The notes under the pieces: generated by a model | The model's database searches: none | Told to the model about the DNA's origin: nothing | What the model saw: the letters and a program-made list of their open reading frames with translations, nothing else | Origin: Tannerella sp. | GTDB taxonomy: Bacteria > Bacteroidota > Bacteroidia > Bacteroidales > Tannerellaceae | Reading direction: 5' to 3' | Assembly: GCA_031289515.1 (NCBI GenBank) | Contig: JAITPH010000049.1 | Location: 1 to 6,037, forward strand | Length of the DNA: 6,037 nucleotides | Shown here: piece by piece, positions 1-6,037 of the stretch | How positions within the stretch are numbered: position 1 is the first letter of the stretch | How the letters are laid out: each line of letters opens with the position of its first letter | Made by a program: the position numbers and the translations under genes

Positions 1-1338
1 GCTCCGGCGGATATACGCAAGGAAGGCTCTGCTTACGACCTGCCGCTTGCGATAGGAGTGCTTGCCGCAGCAGGCGACATCAACGCCTCGCTGCTCGACA
101 AATATATGCTTATGGGCGAACTCTCGCTCGACGGTACGCTTCAGCCTGTCAAGGGAGCTTTGCCTATCGCCATCAAAGCGCGCGAAGAAGGCTTCAAGGG
201 ATTTATTTTACCAAAACAGAACGCTTACGAAGCTGCCGTCGTCGATAATCTGGAAGTTTTGGGCGCCGAAAATATCAAGGAAGTAATTGAATTTTTCAGC
301 AATAAGCGAGTGATAGCGCCTACGGTGGTAAACACGCGCGAAGTGTTTTTCGCCAGCCAGCAGCATTTCGACACCGATTTCTCGGATGTGCGCGGACAGG
401 AAAACGTGAAACGCGCGCTCGAAGTAGCATCTGCCGGAGGTCACAATATCATAATGATAGGGCCTCCCGGAAGCGGCAAATCGATGCTGGCAAAACGCCT
501 GCCGACGATACTGCCGCCCCTGACCCTTCAGGAAGCGCTCGAAACGACAAAGATACATTCCGTAGCAGGCAAAATCAGCAATAACAGCTCGCTGATTTCA
601 CAGCGTCCGTTCCGCTCGCCTCATCATACCATATCAAACGTGGCGATGGTAGGAGGAGGCACGTTTCCACAGCCCGGCGAGGTGAGCCTTGCCCATAACG
701 GCGTACTTTTTCTCGACGAATTGCCCGAATTTAACCGCAGCGTGCTCGAAGTGCTGCGGCAACCGCTCGAAGACCGTCATATCTGCATTTCGAGGGCGCG
801 GTTTACCGTCGATTATCCCGCATGGTTTATGCTCGTAGCCTCGATGAATCCATGTCCGTGCGGCTATTACAATCATCCGGGACGCCCTTGCATCTGTCCG
901 CCCGGAACTGTGCAGAAATATATGAATCGCATATCGGGACCGCTGTTAGACCGTATTGATATTCAGATAGAAATAGTGCCTGTTCCTTTTGAGAAGATTT
1001 CGGAACAGAAGCCTTCGGAGGCGAGCGCCGTCGTTCGCGAGCGTGTCATCCGGGCGCGCGAAATACAGGCGGAGAGGTTTAAACCGTATACCGGCATCTA
1101 TTGCAACGCCCAGATGGATTCAAAACATCTGCATCAGTTTGCAGTTCCGGATACGGAGGGACTGACGCTCCTGAAAAATGCCATGCAACGCCTCAATCTG
1201 TCGGCCCGCGCATACGACCGGATACTGAAACTTGCACGTACCATTGCAGACCTCGATGCGACGGAAGACATAAAATCGTATCACCTCGCAGAAGCTATCA
1301 ATTACCGCAATTTAGACCGTGAAAGCTGGGGCGAATAA
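1..1338 (+). CDS. comM: ComM/YifB-family Mg-chelatase-like AAA+ ATPase, 5' end cut by window edge
   Basis: The reading frame is open from base 1, so the gene starts before the window. 445 codons are visible against a usual length near 510, so about 65 residues are missing. A GTG at 58 is internal, because the codons before it already match the family. Domain order by window codon: the end of a Lon-like (ChlI) N-terminal domain to about 90, the AAA+ Mg-chelatase core at about 110-315, and a C-terminal helical domain at about 345-440. Walker A GPPGSGKS lies at codons 154-161 and Walker B GVLFLDE at 234-240. A four-cysteine motif (CPC, nine residues, CxC) at 285-299 is typical of the family. ComM is a cytoplasmic hexameric helicase that promotes branch migration during natural transformation in Gammaproteobacteria; the same role here is inference. 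Older annotations call it a magnesium chelatase or a Lon-like protease, but there is no cobalamin or chlorophyll gene nearby. Family assignment is very secure. Confidence 0.95.
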   Translation, partial: APADIRKEGSAYDLPLAIGVLAAAGDINASLLDKYMLMGELSLDGTLQPVKGALPIAIKAREEGFKGFILPKQNAYEAAVVDNLEVLGAENIKEVIEFFSNKRVIAPTVVNTREVFFASQQHFDTDFSDVRGQENVKRALEVASAGGHNIIMIGPPGSGKSMLAKRLPTILPPLTLQEALETTKIHSVAGKISNNSSLISQRPFRSPHHTISNVAMVGGGTFPQPGEVSLAHNGVLFLDELPEFNRSVLEVLRQPLEDRHICISRARFTVDYPAWFMLVASMNPCPCGYYNHPGRPCICPPGTVQKYMNRISGPLLDRIDIQIEIVPVPFEKISEQKPSEASAVVRERVIRAREIQAERFKPYTGIYCNAQMDSKHLHQFAVPDTEGLTLLKNAMQRLNLSARAYDRILKLARTIADLDATEDIKSYHLAEAINYRNLDRESWGE

Positions 1339-1375
1339 GTTTATTTACGGCTTTTCGTATGCGTGATAAAAAAAT

Positions 1376-1387
1376 TGCGTATATTTG
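1376..1387 (+). promoter_or_regulatory. Probable Bacteroidota-type promoter (-7 element) for the acyl-CoA ligase gene
   Basis: The gap between comM and the ligase contains TATATTTG at 1380-1387, which matches the Bacteroidota sigma-ABfr -7 consensus TAnnTTTG. It is preceded by an A-rich stretch. The -33 box is weak: the nearest candidate is TTTTCG at 1352-1357, with spacing a little longer than usual. The same 12 bases (TGCGTATATTTG) recur at 6005-6016 after the flippase gene, which supports a real promoter. Transcription would start near 1391-1394, giving a leader of only about 11-14 bases before the ATG at 1405. Confidence 0.6.
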
Positions 1388-1404
1388 TAGAAAAATTTAC
1401 GCTT

Positions 1405-3468
1405 ATGATAAATGAAAAACTGATAAACCCCCAAAGTCTGGTAGTAATCGGCGGCTCAAACAAAACGTCGAAACCGGGCGGCAACTGTATCCGGAATCTC
1501 GTTAACGGACAGTATAAAGGCGAACTTTATGCCGTTAATCCCAAAGAGACCGACGTTCAGGGACTGAAATGTTACAGCCATGTCTCGGAGATTCCGCAGA
1601 CGGATTTGGCTATAATTTCCGTTCCGGCGTCTTCATGTCTGGAGACTGTCACTATCCTTGCAGAGGAAAAAGGCGTCAAAGCTTTCATAATGTATACCGC
1701 CGGATTCGGCGAAGAGAGTAAGGAAGGCGGCGAACTTGAAAAGAAGATCACCGAAGTCATAACCAAAAACGGTGCAAGCCTCATCGGGCCTAATTGTATC
1801 GGATTGCTCAACAGGCATCATCACAGCCTCTTTACGCTGCCGATACCGGAAATTGACCCTTTCGGCATCGACATGATTTCGAGTTCGGGCGGCACGGCGA
1901 TTTTCATCATGGAATCGGCAATCAAGATGGGTCTACGCTTCAATTCGGTCTGGTCGATAGGCAACGGAGCGCAGATAACCGTCGAGGATGTTCTGGAATA
2001 CATGGACACAAATTTTGACCCCGAAACGGATTCTAAAATCAAATTACTGTATATCGAAAGCATCAAAGAGCCTGACAAGATACTGGAGCATACGAGTTCG
2101 CTGATTCGCAAGGGCTGCAAGATTGCCGCCATCAAATCGGGCACGTCGGATTCGGGAATACGCGCCGCTTCGTCGCATACCGGCGCAATGGCAAACCCCG
2201 ATCTTGCCGTGGAAGCCCTCTTCCGTAAAGCGGGCGTAGTGCGCTGTTACAGCCGCGAGGAACTTGCCACGCTGGGCGCCGTCTTCACGCTTAAAGAGTT
2301 GAAAGGAAAAAACATCGCTATCGTAACTCATGCAGGCGGCCCGGCTGTCATTCTCACCGATGCGCTGTCGAAAGGCGGCATGAACATACCTAAACTGTCG
2401 GATTATCCCGAAGCTAAAGAACTTAAAAGCGAACTGCTGCCCGGCTCCGCCATCAGCAATCCGATTGATATTCTGGGAACAGGCGAGCCTAAACATCTGT
2501 CGACGGCAATTGATTATTGCGAGAAGAAATTTGATTTTATCGACGGCATAGCCGTTATATTCGGAAGTCCGGGCTTGACGCGCGTCTACGAAGCATACGA
2601 CGTCCTCGACAAGAAAATGAAGACTTGCAGTATACCTATCTTTCCGGTCCTTCCGTCGGTCAGCACGGCTTGGGACGAAACGGATTATTTCGTAAAACAG
2701 GGTCACGTCAATTTCAGCGACGAGGTCGGTCTCGCCAACGCGCTTACAAATATCCTCAAAACGCCGCGTCCGTTAGCCAACAACCTCGAACTGAAAGGCG
2801 TCGACATTCCGCTGATTCGCCGTATTATAGACAACATTCCCGAATCGGGCTACATCGCCCCGAAATACGTGCAAGCGCTGTTTAAAGCGGCAGGCATTCC
2901 GATTGTCGACGAGATAGTTTCGGATAATTGGGACGAAGTGCGCGACTTCGCAGAGAAGGCCGGCTATCCGGTTGTGGCAAAAGTCGTAGGCCCGGTGCAT
3001 AAATCCGACGTCGGCGGCGTCGTGCTGAATATTCATTCCGTCGAACATCTCGAAATAGAATTTAAGCGATTGCTGAAAATACGCGGTGCGAAAGCCGTTA
3101 TGATTCAACATATGCTCAAGGGCATGGAACTGTTTGCCGGCGCCAAATATGAAGAGAAATTCGGACATTTGGTGCTTTGCGGGCTTGGCGGCGTCTTTGT
3201 CGAGATATTCAGGGACGTAGCTTCGGGACTTGCTCCTCTGGCAACCGAAGAAGCGCTCTCGATGATACGCTCGCTCAGAAGTTACAAGGTTTTTAAGGGC
3301 GCGCGCGGTCAGGAAGGCATCGACGAACATCAGTTTGCCCGAATAATTGTCCATCTGTCCGCCCTGTTGAGATTTGCTACGGAGATAAAGGAATTGGATA
3401 TAAATCCGCTATTGGCGACGCCGAAAGGAATAATTGCCGTCGATGCAAGAATAAGGATCGAAAAATAA
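1405..3468 (+). CDS. ADP-forming acetate/acyl-CoA ligase, fused alpha-beta subunits
   Basis: This 687-residue enzyme is predicted to catalyse acyl-CoA + ADP + Pi to acid + CoA + ATP, most often with acetyl-CoA, in the cytoplasm. From the N-terminus it has a Rossmann CoA-binding domain (about 5-130, with VVIGGSN near 13-19), a succinyl-CoA-ligase-like domain (about 150-300) and an ATP-grasp domain (about 470-687). The phosphohistidine of the alpha part is His258 in SSHTGAMA. The second, ATP-grasp-side histidine is His532 in HKSDVGGV. The C-terminus has the family ending DINPLL...AVDARI. Both transfer histidines are present, so it should be active. The frame is open back to a GTG at 1363, but I chose the ATG at 1405: it gives the family N-terminus (MINEKLINPQSLVVIGGSN), and the longer start would overlap the promoter core. 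No clear Shine-Dalgarno precedes it. ruvB follows after two bases. The substrate could be propionate, an aryl acid or a branched-chain acid; sequence alone does not decide. Confidence 0.92.
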   Translation: MINEKLINPQSLVVIGGSNKTSKPGGNCIRNLVNGQYKGELYAVNPKETDVQGLKCYSHVSEIPQTDLAIISVPASSCLETVTILAEEKGVKAFIMYTAGFGEESKEGGELEKKITEVITKNGASLIGPNCIGLLNRHHHSLFTLPIPEIDPFGIDMISSSGGTAIFIMESAIKMGLRFNSVWSIGNGAQITVEDVLEYMDTNFDPETDSKIKLLYIESIKEPDKILEHTSSLIRKGCKIAAIKSGTSDSGIRAASSHTGAMANPDLAVEALFRKAGVVRCYSREELATLGAVFTLKELKGKNIAIVTHAGGPAVILTDALSKGGMNIPKLSDYPEAKELKSELLPGSAISNPIDILGTGEPKHLSTAIDYCEKKFDFIDGIAVIFGSPGLTRVYEAYDVLDKKMKTCSIPIFPVLPSVSTAWDETDYFVKQGHVNFSDEVGLANALTNILKTPRPLANNLELKGVDIPLIRRIIDNIPESGYIAPKYVQALFKAAGIPIVDEIVSDNWDEVRDFAEKAGYPVVAKVVGPVHKSDVGGVVLNIHSVEHLEIEFKRLLKIRGAKAVMIQHMLKGMELFAGAKYEEKFGHLVLCGLGGVFVEIFRDVASGLAPLATEEALSMIRSLRSYKVFKGARGQEGIDEHQFARIIVHLSALLRFATEIKELDINPLLATPKGIIAVDARIRIEK

Positions 3469-3470
3469 AG

Positions 3471-4520
3471 ATGGAAGAAGATTTTGACATAAGAGAAAAG
3501 GCGAAGCGCGTTCCCGATAACGACAAGGAATATGAAAACAGGCTCAGACCGCTGTCGTTTTCTAATTTCAAGGGACAGTTGAATGTGGTTGAAAACCTCA
3601 AAATATTCGTCACGGCTACACGTATGCGCGGCGAAGCTCTCGACCATGTGCTGCTGCACGGGCCTCCCGGTCTGGGCAAGACGACGCTGTCGAATATTAT
3701 CTCGAACGAGCTTGGCGTGGGCATAAAAATAACGTCGGGTCCGGTGCTGGACAAACCGGGCGACCTTGCCGGCGTCCTGACTTCACTTGATAAGAACGAC
3801 GTCCTGTTTATTGACGAAATACACAGACTTAGCCCTATTGTGGAGGAATATCTCTATTCGGCAATGGAAGATTTCCGGATTGACATAATGATTGACAAGG
3901 GTCCGAGCGCGCGCTCGATTCAGATAGACCTTTCTCCGTTTACGCTCATCGGCGCTACTACGCGCAGCGGGCTGCTTACAAGTCCGCTACGCGCGCGTTT
4001 CGGCATCAACATGCACCTTGAATACTACGACGTCGAGACGCTTACAAAAATTGTCCTTCGCAGCGCGGATATTCTCGGCATAAGTTGCGAGTTGAATGCG
4101 GCGACCGAAATTGCGGGACGCAGCCGCGGTACGCCGCGTATCGCCAACGCCCTGCTGCGACGTGTACGCGACTTCGCTCAGGTGAAAGGCAACGGCAATA
4201 TCGACAAGGCTATTGCCTGCTACTCGCTCGAAGCGCTGAACATCGACCGTTACGGTCTTGACCAGATCGACAACAAACTGCTTAACACCATTATCGACAA
4301 GTTCGGAGGCGGTCCGGTCGGCCTGACTACGCTCGCCACGGCGCTGAGCGAAGACCCCGGTACACTCGAAGAAGTTTACGAGCCGTTCCTCATTCAGGAA
4401 GGCTTCATCAAACGGACGCCGCGCGGACGCGAAGTGACCGACCTCGCCTATAAACATCTCGGAAAAACCAGATTCACCGACAATGCTCCCTTATTCGGCA
4501 ATTTATGGCAGGAGGATTAA
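3471..4520 (+). CDS. ruvB: Holliday junction branch migration ATPase RuvB
   Basis: RuvB is the hexameric AAA+ motor that, with RuvA, drives branch migration of Holliday junctions before RuvC cleavage. The 349-residue product has every expected motif: Walker A GPPGLGKT at 64-71, Walker B LFIDEIHRL at 112-120, the RuvA-contacting beta-hairpin region near 135-150 (IDIMIDKGPSARSI), sensor 1 GATTRSG at 161-167, the arginine finger in PLRARFG (Arg174), sensor 2 in RGTPRIAN (about 219-226), and the C-terminal winged-helix DNA-binding domain ending near PFLIQEGFIKRTPRGR. Length is a few residues above the usual 335-345. The ATG lies two bases after the ligase stop, with AAGGA about 13 bases upstream and A-rich sequence between, so it is almost certainly cotranscribed with the ligase. 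ruvA and ruvC are not in the window, consistent with the scattered ruv genes of this phylum. The last 16 bases overlap the flippase start. Confidence 0.98.
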   Translation: MEEDFDIREKAKRVPDNDKEYENRLRPLSFSNFKGQLNVVENLKIFVTATRMRGEALDHVLLHGPPGLGKTTLSNIISNELGVGIKITSGPVLDKPGDLAGVLTSLDKNDVLFIDEIHRLSPIVEEYLYSAMEDFRIDIMIDKGPSARSIQIDLSPFTLIGATTRSGLLTSPLRARFGINMHLEYYDVETLTKIVLRSADILGISCELNAATEIAGRSRGTPRIANALLRRVRDFAQVKGNGNIDKAIACYSLEALNIDRYGLDQIDNKLLNTIIDKFGGGPVGLTTLATALSEDPGTLEEVYEPFLIQEGFIKRTPRGREVTDLAYKHLGKTRFTDNAPLFGNLWQED

Positions 4521-5977
4521 GGCGTCTGGCTAAAGAAACCGCTATTTACGGACTAAGCAGTATTGTCGGGCGATTCCTCAACTGGATGCTTGTGCCGATG
4601 TATGTCCGTGTGCTGGTCAATTCGGGCGAATACGGCATCGTGACCAACATTTACGGCTGGACGGCGTTATTGCTTATCATCCTGACTTACGGCATGGAAA
4701 CAGGCTTCTTTCGTTTCGTCAATAAAAAGGAAGAGCTTTCGCCGATGCGAATTTATGCGTCCACGCTGTACAGTGTTGCTTTTACGTCTACTGTTTTTGC
4801 GGTTTTGGCGCTTACGTTTCTGACGCCTGCAAGTTCTTTTATGGGTTATGCGGCTCATCCGGAATATATCGGAATGATGGTTTGTATAGTTGCCGTCGAT
4901 GCCTTTTGTTGCATTCCATTCGCTTATCTGCGCTATAAAAACAGGGCTGTCCGGTTTGCCGTAATCAAGTTGCTCAATATCGGTCTGAACATCTTCCTGA
5001 ACATCTTTTTTCTTGTCATTTGCCCTGCCGTCAATGCTGAAAATCCTGAACTGATAAACTGGTTTTATCGACCCGATTACGGCGTGGGCTACATTTTCAT
5101 CGCTAATGTGTTTACTACCGTGTTTACGTTTCTGGCGCTTATTCCGGACATGCTTCCGGGATTACGTGCGAAGCCTGATTTGAAGAAGCTGAAAAGCATG
5201 TTGACGTACTCTTTTCCGGTGCTTGTTCTCGGCATTGCGGGGATTTTCAACCAGACGGCGGACAAGATTCTTTTTCCTTTTCTGTTCGACGACAAGGCGT
5301 ATGCCGATTCGCAACTCGGCATCTATGGCGCCTGTTTCAAGATAGCCGTTATAATGGTGATGTTCATTCAGGCGTTCCGCTATGCCTACGAGCCGTTTGT
5401 TTTTGCCGCGAACAAGGGCGGCGACAACAGGAAATCGTACGCCGATTCGATGAGGTATTTTATTATCTTTTCATTGATGATTTTTTTGGGTGTGACGTTT
5501 TATCTCGATGTTATCAAGTATTTAGTGGTCGAGGAGTATTATGCCGGATTGAAGGTCGTTCCGATAGTGATGCTGGGCGAGTTTTTTTTCGGGATATATT
5601 TCAATCTTTCCATCTGGTATAAACTGACCGACAAGACGCGATGGGGAGCATATTTCTCGATTATAGCCTGCATCACGACGGTAGCCATTATTATTTTGTT
5701 CGTTCCCCGATACGGTTTCATAGCCTGCGCGTGGGCGTCGTTTGCAAGCAATCTGCTTATAATGATACTGTCGTACTTCGTCGGACAAAGAAGCTTTCCG
5801 GTCGCCTACGACCTTCGCTCTGCCCTATTCTACTGCACCGTCGCCGCCGCCTGCTACTGCGCCGCCATGCTTCCGCAAATAGAATCGCCGGTCGCACGAA
5901 TCGCTTACAGGACGCTTGTACTTGCCGTATTTGCGGCTATTGCCGTCAGGAAAGTGAAAATAGTTAATAACTTTTAG
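4505..5977 (+). CDS. Polysaccharide/oligosaccharide flippase (Wzx/MATE-like, MVF superfamily)
   Basis: This 490-residue inner-membrane protein should move a lipid-linked sugar from the cytoplasmic to the periplasmic face. By eye there are 14 hydrophobic segments, near residues 12-32, 46-66, 88-110, 122-142, 151-173, 194-213, 234-256, 275-295, 317-337, 350-372, 381-400, 404-426, 438-456 and 464-481, the usual number for this superfamily. Family features include the amphipathic N-terminus with LAKETAIYGLSSIVGRFLNW, the YGMETGFFRF stretch after helix 2 and the positively charged WYKLTDKTRWG loop before helix 11. The ATG at 4505 is the only credible start, because later in-frame methionines would remove helix 1. 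It lies inside the ruvB end, so the two genes are probably translationally coupled. No glycosyltransferase, polymerase or other glycan gene is adjacent, so the cargo cannot be read from context: an O-antigen, capsule, glycoprotein or other lipid-linked glycan are all possible. The middle of the gene is visibly more T-rich than its neighbours, as expected for membrane helices. Confidence 0.93.
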   Translation: MAGGLRRLAKETAIYGLSSIVGRFLNWMLVPMYVRVLVNSGEYGIVTNIYGWTALLLIILTYGMETGFFRFVNKKEELSPMRIYASTLYSVAFTSTVFAVLALTFLTPASSFMGYAAHPEYIGMMVCIVAVDAFCCIPFAYLRYKNRAVRFAVIKLLNIGLNIFLNIFFLVICPAVNAENPELINWFYRPDYGVGYIFIANVFTTVFTFLALIPDMLPGLRAKPDLKKLKSMLTYSFPVLVLGIAGIFNQTADKILFPFLFDDKAYADSQLGIYGACFKIAVIMVMFIQAFRYAYEPFVFAANKGGDNRKSYADSMRYFIIFSLMIFLGVTFYLDVIKYLVVEEYYAGLKVVPIVMLGEFFFGIYFNLSIWYKLTDKTRWGAYFSIIACITTVAIIILFVPRYGFIACAWASFASNLLIMILSYFVGQRSFPVAYDLRSALFYCTVAAACYCAAMLPQIESPVARIAYRTLVLAVFAAIAVRKVKIVNNF

Positions 5978-6004
5978 AATATACTGAACGTAAAGAAAAG
6001 AAAA

Positions 6005-6016
6005 TGCGTATATTTG
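6005..6016 (+). promoter_or_regulatory. Probable Bacteroidota-type promoter (-7 element) for a gene beyond the window
   Basis: TATATTTG at 6009-6016 matches the Bacteroidota -7 consensus TAnnTTTG and lies in the 60 non-coding bases after the flippase stop. The surrounding 12 bases are identical to the promoter core at 1376-1387, and both have an A-rich run just upstream. No convincing -33 box is seen. No start codon for a downstream gene is visible before the window ends, so the regulated gene is unknown. In Bacteroides I recall dut (dUTPase) following this flippase, which is a guess here. Confidence 0.55.
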
Positions 6017-6037
6017 CATAATAAAACAACAGGAACA

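Noticed and set aside
58..60. GTG as the start of the ComM gene.
   Set aside because: The same frame is open to base 1 and the preceding codons encode the conserved family sequence APADIRKEGSAYDLPLAIG, so the GTG is an internal valine.
1334..1345. A small inverted repeat AATAA-GT-TTATT across the comM stop codon, as a possible terminator.
   Set aside because: The stem is five A/T pairs with a two-base loop, far too weak for an intrinsic terminator. No terminator is visible between comM and the ligase gene.
2044..2706. A long antisense open frame of about 220 codons opposite the acyl-CoA ligase gene.
   Set aside because: The translated product resembles no family, and it is fully covered by a well-supported gene on the other strand. 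It is explained by the codon usage of that gene, as are the shorter antisense frames elsewhere.
3904..3917. A 14-base perfect palindrome CGAGCGCGCGCTCG inside ruvB.
   Set aside because: It encodes part of the conserved GPSARSI motif of RuvB, and GCGC runs are common in this sequence. There is no flanking repeat or T-run, so an operator or terminator is not supported.
1..6037. CRISPR arrays, tRNA or rRNA genes, insertion sequences, riboswitches and attachment sites.
   Set aside because: I looked for repeated units, tRNA-like cloverleaf ends, transposase motifs and long structured leaders. Nearly all bases are in four coding genes and the only gaps are 66, 2 and 60 bases, so there is no room or signal for these.

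Overview
The window looks like ordinary chromosomal DNA from a member of the Bacteroidota, probably the order Bacteroidales. Three things point there: promoter cores of the Bacteroidota type (TAnnTTTG), A-rich start regions without a clear Shine-Dalgarno site, and a RuvB that closely resembles Bacteroides RuvB as I remember it. The ruvB-flippase adjacency is one I also recall from Bacteroidales. Nothing suggests a plasmid, phage or insertion sequence.

All four genes lie on the + strand and are tightly packed. (1) Positions 1-1338 hold the 3' part of a ComM/YifB Mg-chelatase-like AAA+ ATPase; its first roughly 65 codons lie before the window. (2) A 66-base gap carries a probable promoter. (3) Positions 1405-3468 encode a fused alpha-beta ADP-forming acetate/acyl-CoA ligase. 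(4) ruvB (3471-4520) begins two bases after that stop codon. (5) A 14-helix polysaccharide flippase (4505-5977) overlaps the ruvB end by 16 bases. (6) The last 60 bases are non-coding and hold a second copy of the same 12-base promoter core, presumably serving a gene beyond the window.

The layout suggests that comM ends one transcription unit and that acyl-CoA ligase, ruvB and flippase form a second one, bracketed by the two promoter copies. The products do not share a pathway. ComM and RuvB are both branch-migration motors in DNA recombination, the ligase makes ATP from acyl-CoA, and the flippase moves a lipid-linked glycan across the inner membrane. The linkage looks like a compact housekeeping operon, not a dedicated system. 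I found no convincing undescribed system; the findings are modest points about starts, promoters, gene overlap and family features.
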